Shown: one piece after another, positions 18,503 through 27,273 of the stretch | Layout of the letters: every line of letters starts with the position of its first letter | Position numbering within the stretch: the stretch's first letter is position 1 | NCBI GenBank assembly: GCA_963665215.2 | Contig: CAXXWW010000014.1 | Coordinates: 1-64,000 of the forward strand | Source: G963665215 sp963665215 | Lineage (GTDB): Bacteria > Chloroflexota > Dehalococcoidia > Lucifugimonadales > CAUZJF01 | Reading direction: 5' to 3' | DNA: 64,000 bases | Notes under the pieces: model-generated | What the model saw: the letters and a program-made list of their open reading frames with translations, nothing else | The model's database searches: none | Told to the model about the DNA's origin: nothing | Program-made: the position numbers and the translations under genes

Positions 18503-19775
18503 CGGCCGTGCCCTTTCTGACAACTGCCGGTGTTGCATTTAGCTGCCAGTCCAACACCAACTGCGTCCACCGTTTGCCCACCACGAACTCGCCATTAGAT
18601 GTGACGTATTTGGTATCCCGCGGATACGCTCTTATACGCAGACCGTTGGTGGATGGGCGGCCGGCCAAGTCCCAGGCAGCCATTTGTTCTATCAAGCGCT
18701 CAGCGAGCGCATCACCCCGCCCATAGCTTCGTATCAGCAGTTCGACAGGTGGGGACTCGTCGGGCCGACGCATCATGACGCACAGGCCGTTGTCACCCGA
18801 GACCCCGACCGTCCCGCGTTGGTTCGACCAACGCCAGAGGTAAGGCAGGCGGCCTCTGTCCGGCGACTCACCCTCAACATTCAGTTCGCAATAGGTGGGC
18901 TCGTGTAGGGCCAGCCACAAGCACGCGCCTGACCGTATCTCCCTAGGCGCGACACGGACCTTGGTCGACACCTCTCGGCTTGGCCCCATCAACCAACTGT
19001 AGATCATGTCGGTGTCAATGGTGCGACCGTCGCCGATCTGGATGTCGAAGCCCAGCTCGGGACCCAGCCTGACATGGGTGTCTGGTTCGACAAGGGCGCC
19101 GCGTAACCATACGAAGCCGGTCTCTGCGATTGACACACTAGTCAAATGATCGGCGGTCTTCTCAAATGCGACTGATTTCTGATAGGGGCCCGCTATTGAC
19201 AACGGCAAAACTAACCGACCGCCAGCTATCAACTGGTCCTGCCATGGAGGAGCGATATCCCAGGCGCCCACTGTCAGGATGACCCTATCATAGGTCGCCA
19301 TGTCGGGGTACCCGAATCCTCCGTCCGCGCAGACTACCTGCACGTCGTCGAAGCCTGCCGCCGATAAATGTATCCGTGCGCCTGCCACAAGGTCCTCATC
19401 TATCTCGACCGTGACGACCTGCCCTGTGGGGCCTACGATATGTGCTATCAAAGCCGCGTTGTAGCCGGTCCCTGCGCCAATTTCCAGGACGCCCTGGCCC
19501 GGATGCAAATCAAGCTGCTCCAGCATAATCGCCATCATGCTCGGGGCTGAAGCAGCGCTAGCCGGCTGGCCTTTGACACGCTTTGTGTAGATTGACTCGT
19601 CGCTGTAGACGCTCTCTAGTGGCATATCAGTTACAAACAAGTGGCGCGGCACCGCACGGAAGGCCTCCTCGACGAGTGGGGACTGGACCGTCCCTTTGCT
19701 CTTCAGCTCGTCTACGAGCCTCTGGCGCAGGGCGTAAGCGTCTGTGCTGTTGTCGTTGGGTGAATTTGCGTCCAT
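18495..19775 (-). CDS. protein-L-isoaspartate O-methyltransferase-like protein with C-terminal extension
   Basis: Residues about 20-210 match the PCMT family: VPRHLFV, PSMMAIMLEQLDLHPGQGVLEIGAGTGYNAALIA (SAM-binding motif I) and YDRVILTVGAWDIAPPWQDQL. PCMT repairs isoaspartyl damage, or the domain serves in peptide maturation. A further 210 residues follow with no motif I recognise; this layout (PCMT plus tail) is also seen in actinobacterial methyltransferases linked to modified peptides, but no precursor peptide is visible here. The start chosen is ATG 19775 (MDANSPND). It overlaps and precedes the hydroxyacid dehydrogenase. Confidence 0.8.
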   Translation of the reverse strand: MDANSPNDNSTDAYALRQRLVDELKSKGTVQSPLVEEAFRAVPRHLFVTDMPLESVYSDESIYTKRVKGQPASAASAPSMMAIMLEQLDLHPGQGVLEIGAGTGYNAALIAHIVGPTGQVVTVEIDEDLVAGARIHLSAAGFDDVQVVCADGGFGYPDMATYDRVILTVGAWDIAPPWQDQLIAGGRLVLPLSIAGPYQKSVAFEKTADHLTSVSIAETGFVWLRGALVEPDTHVRLGPELGFDIQIGDGRTIDTDMIYSWLMGPSREVSTKVRVAPREIRSGACLWLALHEPTYCELNVEGESPDRGRLPYLWRWSNQRGTVGVSGDNGLCVMMRRPDESPPVELLIRSYGRGDALAERLIEQMAAWDLAGRPSTNGLRIRAYPRDTKYVTSNGEFVVGKRWTQLVLDWQLNATPAVVRKGTADD

Positions 19776-19925
19776 GTGCCTTACGCTCCGCGAAGTAGAC
19801 CTCAGCCCGGCAGCCCCTTGCCACTCACCACAAGTAGGGTAATAGCTGGTCGCACATGGTTCTTCAAACACCCCCATCCTGACCGTCCCCCGCTAGCAGG
19901 GGAAGGGAAAAAGAGGGTAACCGGG

Positions 19926-21539
19926 CTAATTCTTCATCGGGTTGAACATGCACCCCTCAACGAATATATCGAAGAAGTCGGCGGTGGTCTCCAGCTCCAC
20001 GTGCTCGATACGCCGGGCCATCTGCTCGGCCACCTGCCGCATCCCGGCAGACATGAGCATGATGGTCGCTCCCTCCAGCGCAGCGTTGCCCACCTTGACT
20101 ACCCTCTCGGCCGGCACGTTGGCGATGAACCCTATGTCGACCGCGTTTTTTACGTTGACGTAGTTGGCGAACCCTCCCGCAAGGTAGAGCCTGGCTATCT
20201 CGCCGGCCGGCACCCCGTAGCGACGCAGAACGATCCACTGGCCGCAGTAGTTCGCCGACTTGGCCTGCGCCAGCGCGCTGATGTCCGACCTTGACATGGA
20301 CATCCCCTTCTCCGGCACGAAGTAGAACTCCCCGGCCCCGTCATCGAACACGCCCAGCTCGTTCATCTTGCCGGTGCGGCGCAGCTCAGACAGAAGGTCA
20401 ACCAGGCCTGAGCCACAGATCCCCTGTGGCTCCACGCCGCCTATGGTGCGGTACGTGACATCGCCGTTGGCTATCTCCACCGCCTCGACGGCGCCGTCGT
20501 ACCCCGGCATGCCGTAGGTGATCTGACCCCCTTCGAAGGCAGGTCCCGCGGGACAGGAGGCCGCCAGCATCCGGTGCCGGTTGCCGACGACGACCTCGGT
20601 GTTGGTGCCCACGTCGACAAGCATCACCACCTCCTCTTCCTCGTCCATCCCAACGGCCAGGAGGTCCGCCGCGACGTCGGCCCCAACGTGGCAACTGATA
20701 AGCGGCCCGCTGTAGACGTTGGCCCCGGGGAACACCCGCAGGCCCAGGTCTTTCGCATTCACGTTCAGCACAGTGGTCTCTCGCTCGCCTCGCTCCATTT
20801 CGAGCTCGGTCAGCGACTTGTAGGGCCGCTGGCCTATAGACTGCACGTCCAGCCCGAAGAAAATGTCCCTCATCGTGGCGTTCCCCACCACTACAATCTC
20901 GTAGATACGCCTGCGGTGGAGCCCCAGCCTGCGGCACATGTCGCCGATCTCGAAGTTGACGGAGGAGAGCATCACCTGCTGGAGCTCGCCGTGAAACTCG
21001 CCACCGTCGTAAGAGATGCGGTGCATGATGTCGCTCCCCCCAAACATCTGGGGGTTCTCAAACGAGGCGGTGTAGGCTATCTCGCCGCTCTCCAGGTCCA
21101 CGAGATTGATCACGACGGTCGTGGTACCGGCGTCGATGGCGAGGCCGTACATCTTGCCGCGGTAGGAGTCGAGGCGGTCGCCCTGAAAGTAGACGGCGTC
21201 GCCCCGGCGGACCGTGAGCGGATCGGGCCTGATCTGCCGCCGGATTGAGTGAGTAAGAATCCTGGGCTGGCGGCGCAGCACCGCGAACTCGACATCCGCG
21301 TTGGGGTCGACAACCACGGCCTGGCAGGCGAGCCGGTAGCTCTCGCGCAGAAACTCTTCGGAGGCGCTGGCCGGGCTCAGCGCCTGCATGCCGCGCCTGA
21401 TCTCCACGATACACTCGTGGCACTCACCACTCCTGCCACAAGAGGTGGGGACCCTCACCTTCAGGCTATCGGCGTAGTCGAATATCGTCCTGCCAGCGAC
21501 AAGGTCAAGGGCACGGCCGCCGTGGTGGAGTGGTGACAT
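19926..21539 (-). CDS. corrinoid-protein reductive activator (2Fe-2S ferredoxin + ASKHA ATPase, DUF4445)
   Basis: The N-terminal 2Fe-2S domain has CGRSGECHEC and a fourth Cys in YRLAC. The C-terminal two thirds are an ASKHA-type ATPase (GLAIDAGTTTVVINLVD, LVDVGTNTEVVV, GICGSGLVDLLSEL, LYLAGGFANYV), as in RACo. Such proteins use ATP to push an electron onto cob(II)alamin and rescue oxidised corrinoid proteins. It is the last gene of a minus-strand operon with the corrinoid protein and two methyltransferases. This suggests that it replaces the AdoMet-dependent reactivation domain of a conventional MetH. Confidence 0.9.
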   Translation of the reverse strand: MSPLHHGGRALDLVAGRTIFDYADSLKVRVPTSCGRSGECHECIVEIRRGMQALSPASASEEFLRESYRLACQAVVVDPNADVEFAVLRRQPRILTHSIRRQIRPDPLTVRRGDAVYFQGDRLDSYRGKMYGLAIDAGTTTVVINLVDLESGEIAYTASFENPQMFGGSDIMHRISYDGGEFHGELQQVMLSSVNFEIGDMCRRLGLHRRRIYEIVVVGNATMRDIFFGLDVQSIGQRPYKSLTELEMERGERETTVLNVNAKDLGLRVFPGANVYSGPLISCHVGADVAADLLAVGMDEEEEVVMLVDVGTNTEVVVGNRHRMLAASCPAGPAFEGGQITYGMPGYDGAVEAVEIANGDVTYRTIGGVEPQGICGSGLVDLLSELRRTGKMNELGVFDDGAGEFYFVPEKGMSMSRSDISALAQAKSANYCGQWIVLRRYGVPAGEIARLYLAGGFANYVNVKNAVDIGFIANVPAERVVKVGNAALEGATIMLMSAGMRQVAEQMARRIEHVELETTADFFDIFVEGCMFNPMKN

Positions 21540-21570
21540 AGTATCGAGGGGAAAGGGCCTGGGGAGAGCG

Positions 21571-21813
21571 CTAGACTTCCCACGCGCTGCGGTAGTCTAG
21601 ATTGTCGCTCCCTGTGCAGATGGGCAGCTCGCCGGGGACTTCCGTACGGAGCTGGTTGCGGCAGCCGAAGCCGGCGGTGCAGCGGTCCTGCACGTTCTTG
21701 TAGGGGCACCGCCAGGCCGAGACCACGGTTGCGGTATCCGACATCTCCTTGAAGATGCCGTGGAGACGCAAGATACTAGCCTGGTAGCGTTCTCGGTCAA
21801 CCTGCCGGTTCAT
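21571..21813 (-). CDS. small Cys-containing protein in corrinoid operon
   Basis: An 80-residue protein with Cys at 36, 45, 51 and 66 (WRCPYKNVQDRCTAGFGCRNQ, then LPICTG). The start codon overlaps the corrinoid-protein stop as ATGA, so expression is coupled. The spacing resembles a small metal or Fe-S site, but I know no family for it. From its position between the corrinoid protein and its activator it may serve electron delivery or corrinoid handling; this is inference. Confidence 0.65.
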   Translation of the reverse strand: MNRQVDRERYQASILRLHGIFKEMSDTATVVSAWRCPYKNVQDRCTAGFGCRNQLRTEVPGELPICTGSDNLDYRSAWEV

Positions 21814-22592
21814 TCCGACGTCTCCAATGCCTGGCTGGCGGCGGACTCGGTCGGTACCGCGCCGTCCAAGCCCAAAAGCTGCTTCGCCATATCGACGCAG
21901 GCGATGGCGTTCTCGCCGTAGCCGTCGGCGCCCATATCCTCCGCGAACTCCTGTGTCACCGGCGCGCCGCCGAGCATTATCTTTACCTGCTCTCGGAGTC
22001 CCTCGTCCTCAATCGCCTGAATGGCCCGCCCCATATTGGGCATCGTGGTGGTGAGAAGCGCTGACATTCCGACCACCTGCGCCTCATGCTCAATCACCGC
22101 GTCGATGAACTCTTCAGGCTTGGTGTCCACGCCCAGGTCATGGACGACAAAGCCGGACCCTCTGAGCATCATGATACACAGGTTCTTGCCGATATCGTGG
22201 AGGTCTCCCTTGACCGTTCCCATGATCACGGTGCCGATGGGCTCTATCCCCGCTTCAGACAGTATTGGCTCTATGTGCGCCATACCGGCCTTCATCGCCC
22301 TGGCCGAGATCAGCACCTCGGGTACGAAGATGATGTTGTCGCGGAACTTGATGCCGACGATTGCCATGCCCGAAATGAGCCCGTCGTCCATCACGGTGTT
22401 GGCCGAGAACCCCTGCTCCAGCGCCTGTACCGTCAGCGCGTCGACCCGCTTGTTGTCCCCAGTGATTAAAGCAATGGCAATCTCTTGCATCAGAGGGTCG
22501 GCGTCCTCGAAGAGCTCTCTGATGTGCTTGATCTCGAAGGGCTTGGTTATATGAACCATCTCCTTCTCCAAGCCCTCATTCACTATCGGCAT
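21810..22592 (-). CDS. B12-binding corrinoid protein (MtbC/MetH-module type)
   Basis: The N-terminal helical cap domain (MQEIAIALITGDNKRVDALTVQALEQGF) is followed by a cobalamin-binding Rossmann domain. The lower-ligand motif is GDLHDIGKN (D-x-H-x2-G), with later GMSALLTTTMPNM and GGAPV motifs. It is the free-standing counterpart of the MetH B12 module and should shuttle a methyl group between the methyltransferases in this operon. At 260 residues it is slightly longer than most because of an N-terminal and a C-terminal tail. Confidence 0.92.
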   Translation of the reverse strand: MPIVNEGLEKEMVHITKPFEIKHIRELFEDADPLMQEIAIALITGDNKRVDALTVQALEQGFSANTVMDDGLISGMAIVGIKFRDNIIFVPEVLISARAMKAGMAHIEPILSEAGIEPIGTVIMGTVKGDLHDIGKNLCIMMLRGSGFVVHDLGVDTKPEEFIDAVIEHEAQVVGMSALLTTTMPNMGRAIQAIEDEGLREQVKIMLGGAPVTQEFAEDMGADGYGENAIACVDMAKQLLGLDGAVPTESAASQALETSE

Positions 22593-22690
22593 AGGTACGC
22601 TCCGTTACGTCTAAAATCCGTGCAACCCAGTCATTATTCTAGGCCGGTCTATGTTTGTCAATTTTCTGCAGGCTGGGGTTCTGACCACTC

Positions 22691-23731
22691 TCACCCCAGC
22701 CTGCCCTCGCGGAAAGCCATGATGAAGTCGGTGCAGAAGTCATCCCGGCCCAGCAGCATGTTCATTGCGAGCTTGACCGGCTCGGACTCGGTGTCCAGGT
22801 CGAATACTGAGCCGAGTTTCGTCTGTATGGGGTCGATGATACCGCTGTCTATCCCCGCATCCAGCGCAAGGTATATGAACGCATCGTTGATCAGCTTGCG
22901 CTTGGGCAACCCGAAGGAGACGTTGCTCAGCCCCCCGCCTATATGAACTTCGTTGCCGTACGTCTCTCTAAGGCTCCTCACGGCGTTCATATAGTGGTTG
23001 CAATTTTGCGAGTCGACCGAGATGAGAAAAACGATGCCATCGATGAACACGTCCGTCAAAAGCACTCCCTTGGCCCGGACGGGCTCCATGATGGCGTTGA
23101 TGTTGGCGACCCGCTCGTCGGCGTCCTGGGGCATGCCAGTGGCGCTGGTTGCCATGACCTTGATCCTGGCGTTGTGCTCCAGGGCCATGTTCAGCACATC
23201 CAGACGCTCGAATGCCACCGAGTTGACCAGGGGGCGGCCTGCTCTCCCGTCGTACGCCGCCAGCCCCTCGGCGATGATCTCCGAAAGAGAGGAGTCCACG
23301 CACGGCGGCACAGATGACACCTCCTGCGCCGTCTCGACTGTCCACCTCATGCACCTCTTTTGTACATCAACGTCATAATCGACTTCGTCGACGTTGATGT
23401 CGAGGTAGCTGGCACCCGATCTCACCTGGCGGCGTACCTCGTATTGGATGTAGGCCGCTCCCTGCTCCCGCTCCTCAGGATCGTCGCTGATTCCCTTCTT
23501 CATCGCGATCATGAAGTGCTTGATCTGGCCCTGCTCGTACGGCTGCGTCTTCTTGAACCACTCGGGAACGGTAAGATAGCGCTGCTCTCCCGACTCGCCC
23601 TTGAAAGGCACTGCCTCCGTCCCCTCGTCTTGCGTGACCGCCCGGCGGCCGTTACGAAGCACAACGCGGGTCGCGTGAATGTTCTCGCCTATGATCGTGA
23701 ACTGTTCCGGCGAACTGATTACACGGGGCAT
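22691..23731 (-). CDS. methyltetrahydrofolate:corrinoid methyltransferase (pterin-binding)
   Basis: A dihydropteroate-synthase-like TIM barrel of the MetH-pterin/AcsE/MtgA group. Motifs seen are IIGENIHATR near the start, ASYLDINVDEVDYD, LVNSVAFER, and GGGLSNVSFGLPKRKLIN. It should move the methyl of 5-methyl-THF to the corrinoid protein, or the reverse. At 346 residues it carries an insertion (about residues 28-75) compared with the roughly 260-residue AcsE. It is second-next upstream of the corrinoid protein gene, 98 bases apart. Confidence 0.88.
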   Translation of the reverse strand: MPRVISSPEQFTIIGENIHATRVVLRNGRRAVTQDEGTEAVPFKGESGEQRYLTVPEWFKKTQPYEQGQIKHFMIAMKKGISDDPEEREQGAAYIQYEVRRQVRSGASYLDINVDEVDYDVDVQKRCMRWTVETAQEVSSVPPCVDSSLSEIIAEGLAAYDGRAGRPLVNSVAFERLDVLNMALEHNARIKVMATSATGMPQDADERVANINAIMEPVRAKGVLLTDVFIDGIVFLISVDSQNCNHYMNAVRSLRETYGNEVHIGGGLSNVSFGLPKRKLINDAFIYLALDAGIDSGIIDPIQTKLGSVFDLDTESEPVKLAMNMLLGRDDFCTDFIMAFREGRLG

Positions 23732-23796
23732 ATGGACAACACCATCTACCTTTACGTTTCTGGGCTAGGTCCTAACCGCCTCCATCGCGCCTTTGG

Positions 23797-24849
23797 CTAC
23801 TGGGCTTCGGCGCCACCATTGTGCTCCTCGCACCAGTCCTTGACCGCCTTTGGGATCTCCAGGAGGTTCTCCAGCTTGGTGGCCAGCGGGATCGCGCACT
23901 CGGGCGCTATCATGCTGACCCCGGCGTCCATACAGCGGTAGACCTCCTTCCTCACCTCCTCCGGACCTCGGGCGTACAGCGTCTCAGGGTTGTTGATGTT
24001 CCCCACAAGATTGATGCGCCCGTCGACTATATCCATCGCCTTCTGCGGATCGTTCTTGGAGTCGAAGTGGAAGGCCGCCATTCCGTTCTGCGCTATGTAA
24101 TCCATCCGGTCCAAAGTGTTGCCGCAGATATGGAGGATGAGCGGAACGGCGAGCCGCTCAACCATCTCCTGGTGGATCTCCAGCAGGAACTTACGGTAGT
24201 ACTCGCCGCTGACCAGGTCGCCGGTGGCATGGTCGGGGAAGGTGAGCGCGTCGGCCCCCGCGTCTATCTGCGCCTGGCCAAACAGGACCGATATCTCCTT
24301 CAGGCGGTGCAGGCACCGCATGGTCAGGTCCGGGTCGTCGATGGTCATTAGCAAGAACGGCTCGACACCGAAGACGTGGTACGCCAGCGTCCACGGGCCC
24401 ATGGTCTTGCCGATAATCGCCACCTCGTTGCCAAACTCCTCCTTGAGCATATGGATGGACCTGGTCACCGCCAGGTTGTCGGGATGCTCCAGAAATCCAG
24501 GCGGTATCACGATGTCATCGAGGCCCTTCCAGATTGGGTTCATCATGCGGACAGTCGGCCAGTTGTCCTTCTGCTCCCACTGCATCTCGCAGCCCAGGGC
24601 AGACGATTCTTGGATGATAGTGAAGTACGGCATGATGGAGTCGAACCCCAGCTCCGTGTACCCGGTCGCCGCCAGGCGCGCATTGAGCTCCGGATCGCGG
24701 CACGCGTCGGGGAAGGGAGCGTCCACCAGGTCCATCAGCTCCACCGTCGCCACGTTGGTGGGATTGGAGATGGGCGGCCGGTCCACGGGATTCCCGGCCA
24801 GGGCGTTCAACACCCGCTCGCGAGGCGTCATCGTCTCGATAAATGCCAT
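23797..24849 (-). CDS. UroD-family methyltransferase (MtaA/MtbA-like)
   Basis: A 350-residue protein of the uroporphyrinogen decarboxylase superfamily, of the branch that transfers methyl groups. The zinc ligand pattern H-x-C (LILHICGN) and a distant Cys (MIAPECAIP) match MtaA/MtbA-like enzymes rather than true HemE. In this operon it may transfer methyl groups between the corrinoid protein and a thiol or other acceptor. The start at 24849 has AAAGGGGGT upstream and is preferred over the GTG at 24870. Confidence 0.85.
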   Translation of the reverse strand: MAFIETMTPRERVLNALAGNPVDRPPISNPTNVATVELMDLVDAPFPDACRDPELNARLAATGYTELGFDSIMPYFTIIQESSALGCEMQWEQKDNWPTVRMMNPIWKGLDDIVIPPGFLEHPDNLAVTRSIHMLKEEFGNEVAIIGKTMGPWTLAYHVFGVEPFLLMTIDDPDLTMRCLHRLKEISVLFGQAQIDAGADALTFPDHATGDLVSGEYYRKFLLEIHQEMVERLAVPLILHICGNTLDRMDYIAQNGMAAFHFDSKNDPQKAMDIVDGRINLVGNINNPETLYARGPEEVRKEVYRCMDAGVSMIAPECAIPLATKLENLLEIPKAVKDWCEEHNGGAEAQ

Positions 24850-24971
24850 GTCTGCACCCCCTTTATCCACTGCTTACCAGCCAATAGCCAGTGGGCTCAT
24901 AGCCTCCTCGCCAGCCATTGGACCCCCCGGCGATCACTGTGCGAAATTGCGGAACGGTGTAGGCCTCAGCG

Positions 24972-25197
24972 TCATGGCCCGACTGGAGGCATCGGCAGGA
25001 CCTCGCTTCCCGCGCCAGCGTCGTCCAGGGCGTAGGTCTCATCCACCATCTCCCATGATGTCAGGCCCTTGGTGATTGGATGGTCCGCGCTGGGCTCTAT
25101 TCGCAGCCTCTGGTCCTTAAATCCGGTGATAGCCGCACGACTCTCAATTGCGCAGATCTCGGACCAGGGCCGCCAGTCCGGGGCCCACCGGCACTTC
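24972..25197 (-). pseudogene. remnant of a ThuA-like (trehalose utilisation) domain
   Basis: An open frame without a start gives DWRPWSEICAIESR, then a segment ending in ADHPITKGLTSWEMVDETY and ALDD, then stops at 24972. The HPIT-GL...DE-Y pattern is characteristic of the C-terminal part of ThuA-like proteins. The N-terminal two thirds are missing because another gene ends at 25198. The remnant sits inside the corrinoid operon and separates its upstream and downstream parts. Confidence 0.6.
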
Positions 25198-25872
25198 CTA
25201 CGTCGGCGGCGTGAATCCGAGGGTCCCGGTGGTCATCTGACCACGCAGGGCGGCCGCGTCCATTGTGTCCTCAACCTGGCTAACGTTTCGCGCGTAGGGC
25301 AGCACCAGTTTGGCGAGCCCATCATGGCGATTACCGCACGGGAAGGAGACCAATTGGTCGCCCGCCTTCTCCATCTCCCCGTATCGGATGAGCCCCGCCG
25401 TCACGGCCCTGAGACGCGCATCCAAGTTTGGCGCCTCCCCCTCTGCGGTGACGCGGTAGACCCACCGGGAATCCTCCGCAACGGCCTCCACGTCCAGCAT
25501 GAGAGGCGACCTCAAGTCTTTCACGGGGCCCTGCGGCAATGAGTAGTCAGGCGCCTTCTCCACGGCCTGCATCGTCAGAAACTTGACCGGGCGGGCGTGG
25601 ACCTGCCCGCAGGGAAATCTCGCCTGGCTCTGTGTGCCCGCGACCGCTTCCATGCCACCCAGAGCCACGAGCTGACTGCGAATCTTGCCGATCCTCTCAT
25701 CCACTCCTGGCTTCTGACTATACGTCCACAGTGTGAAGGTGCCTTCCTTGAAGAAAAGGCTCACGCTGATCTCGTGGAAATTGGGGTCCATCGTCACCAG
25801 CTCCAGGCACTTGCCGTACCTCTCGACCACCTGGGCCACTTTGACTCGCTCGATGGTCCTGCTCTCGGCCAT
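25198..25872 (-). CDS. unknown protein with two copies of an FPCG-x2-H module
   Basis: A 224-residue protein I cannot assign. It has two related halves. The first contains ERIGKIRSQLVALGGMEAV then ARFPCGQVHARPVKFLTMQA; the second contains DARLRAVTAGLIRYGEMEKA then VSFPCGNRHDGLAKLVLPYA. Each half has one Cys and one His in equivalent places (FPCG-x2-H), suggesting a duplicated domain with a metal or substrate site. It lies between the homocysteine methyltransferase and the rest of the corrinoid cluster. The start at 25872 follows AGGGAGGTGG. It may be an accessory of the methyl-transfer system. Confidence 0.7.
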   Translation of the reverse strand: MAESRTIERVKVAQVVERYGKCLELVTMDPNFHEISVSLFFKEGTFTLWTYSQKPGVDERIGKIRSQLVALGGMEAVAGTQSQARFPCGQVHARPVKFLTMQAVEKAPDYSLPQGPVKDLRSPLMLDVEAVAEDSRWVYRVTAEGEAPNLDARLRAVTAGLIRYGEMEKAGDQLVSFPCGNRHDGLAKLVLPYARNVSQVEDTMDAAALRGQMTTGTLGFTPPT

Positions 25873-25902
25873 TGCGTCACCACCTCCCTTTCGCACTGAT
25901 CA

Positions 25903-26814
25903 TCATACCTGCGCCGGTCCCCCTACCGCCTCCAACAACGCCCGGATGTGCATGGGCGTGGTCCCGCAGCAGCCCCCAAAGATATTGATTCCAATGTCGG
26001 CAAGGGACCTGAACCGCTCGGCCATCCAGTCCGGCGTCTCAGGATACACTATCTGGCCCTTCCTGATAGATGGCATTCCCGCATTGGAGTGCACCAGCAG
26101 ATATCCATCTGTAGCGCTGCGCATTTCCCTGGCCAGCTCGATCATGCCCTCTATCCCGTTGCCGCAGTTGGCCCCCACGATATCGGCCCCCGCATCCCGT
26201 AACTCCTTCACGGCGCGCTCGGGGGTCACGCCCATCATGGTGAAATATCCCCTGGGCCCCTTGTCGAAGGTCATCGTGGCCATGACGGTGAGGTCCGTGT
26301 TCTCTCTGGCCGCTTTTATCGCCAGGGACGCCTCCTCCAGCGCGGTCATCGTCTCGATGAGCACGGCGTCGGCGCCACCTTCCGCGAGGGCCGTAATCTG
26401 CTCGATGAAGGCATCGAGCATCTCGGCCTCACTGACCTCTCCCAGGGGCTGCAGGAACTCGCCCACCGGCCCCACCGAGCCGGCCACATAACGGCCTGGA
26501 GGCGCTACACTCCGGGCGTGCTGGGCGGCCAGCCGGTTGAGCTCGCCCGCCTGGTCTTCGTGGCCGTACTTTTTGAGCATGAACCTGCTACCGCCGAAGG
26601 AGTTGGTTAGCACCATGGCAGCGCCCGCTTCGAAGTACTCGGCCGCCATACCCCTGACCAGCTCGGGCCGGCTCGCGTTCAGCTCTTCAGGGCACCCACC
26701 CGGTTCCAGGCCGTGAGACTGCAAGTAGGTCCCCGTCGCGCCATCCGAGATCAGCTGATCGCCGCTCTTCAGCCGCCCCAGGATGGACTGCGGCTCATCC
26801 TCCGTCTGTTTCAT
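25903..26814 (-). CDS. homocysteine S-methyltransferase module
   Basis: A 303-residue Hcy-binding barrel. The zinc ligands are Cys in VGANCGNG and the pair in GGCCGTTPMHI, and the start motif is LISDGATGTYLQ. It corresponds to the N-terminal module of cobalamin-dependent methionine synthase, or to BHMT/MmuM-type enzymes. With separate methyl-THF, corrinoid and activator proteins in the same operon, the simplest reading is methionine synthesis from methylcobalamin. The start at 26814 overlaps the upstream gene by 20 bases. Confidence 0.88.
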   Translation of the reverse strand: MKQTEDEPQSILGRLKSGDQLISDGATGTYLQSHGLEPGGCPEELNASRPELVRGMAAEYFEAGAAMVLTNSFGGSRFMLKKYGHEDQAGELNRLAAQHARSVAPPGRYVAGSVGPVGEFLQPLGEVSEAEMLDAFIEQITALAEGGADAVLIETMTALEEASLAIKAARENTDLTVMATMTFDKGPRGYFTMMGVTPERAVKELRDAGADIVGANCGNGIEGMIELAREMRSATDGYLLVHSNAGMPSIRKGQIVYPETPDWMAERFRSLADIGINIFGGCCGTTPMHIRALLEAVGGPAQV

Positions 26815-27151
26815 CGCCTCTCCAGTGGTCGATTGCGCCGGGCCGCGTGTCCCGCAGGCCGGACCGGTGAAGGTCGCGAACCCTGGCCACGAAGTCCGCC
26901 GGAAACCCCTTGTTGAAGCCCTCCGCCACTGTGACGGCCGCCTCATCAGCGGCCCCATCCACCTCGGAAAACGGGCCCCACTCGAAACCCATCACATAAT
27001 CGTCGCTGCCGCTGCTGCCGTCGAACATCGAGACCGCGTCGATCCCCTGTTGGAACCTGTCGTCCAGGGGCCTGGACACTCGTCCCGATTCGTCCTCCGC
27101 CTGCACCTGCACCGGAATCTCCTTCCAGTACATTACTCGCACCTTCGCCAT
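26795..27151 (-). CDS. small 'virulence factor' family (PF13769-like) protein
   Basis: A 118-residue protein beginning MAKVRVMYWKEIPVQVQAED, followed by a DDRFQQGIDAVSMFDGSSGSDDYVMGFEWGPF stretch, which I recognise as the poorly named Virulence_fact family. The family is often found beside methyl-THF:corrinoid methyltransferases and has no proven role in virulence; an accessory role in corrinoid or folate one-carbon transfer is more likely. It is the first gene of the minus-strand operon and overlaps the homocysteine gene. Confidence 0.7.
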   Translation of the reverse strand: MAKVRVMYWKEIPVQVQAEDESGRVSRPLDDRFQQGIDAVSMFDGSSGSDDYVMGFEWGPFSEVDGAADEAAVTVAEGFNKGFPADFVARVRDLHRSGLRDTRPGAIDHWRGDETDGG

Positions 27152-27243
27152 AGTCCCTTCGTCTCCATCATCCCTGGAAGATATACGGGTCCCCACTGGT
27201 GTGGACTCCGATGGGCGCCCCTCGCGACACACGGGAGAGCTAC

Positions 27244-27273
27244 ATTATATCCAGGATGGTGAAAAAGGTCGAA
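27244..27273 (-). promoter_or_regulatory. probable promoter of the corrinoid/methionine operon
   Basis: On the minus strand TTCGAC (27273-27268) and a perfect TATAAT (27249-27244) are 18 bases apart, about 90 bases before the first gene. The leader contains a small GTCC...GGAC hairpin. I see no cobalamin, SAM or THF riboswitch consensus in it. Confidence 0.45.

Noticed and set aside
21810..22592. Corrinoid gene cluster considered as a reductive-dehalogenase or Wood-Ljungdahl locus
   Set aside because: No reductive dehalogenase, CO dehydrogenase or acetyl-CoA synthase subunits are present; the homocysteine module points to methionine synthesis.
23360..23941. 193-codon plus-strand open frame
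   Set aside because: It is antisense to the methyl-THF methyltransferase and UroD-like genes, which have clear family motifs.
27152..27243. Leader of the corrinoid operon considered as a cobalamin or SAH riboswitch
   Set aside because: It is too short for a cobalamin riboswitch, and the GAGGGGCGCC stretch does not fit the SAH consensus beyond a few bases.
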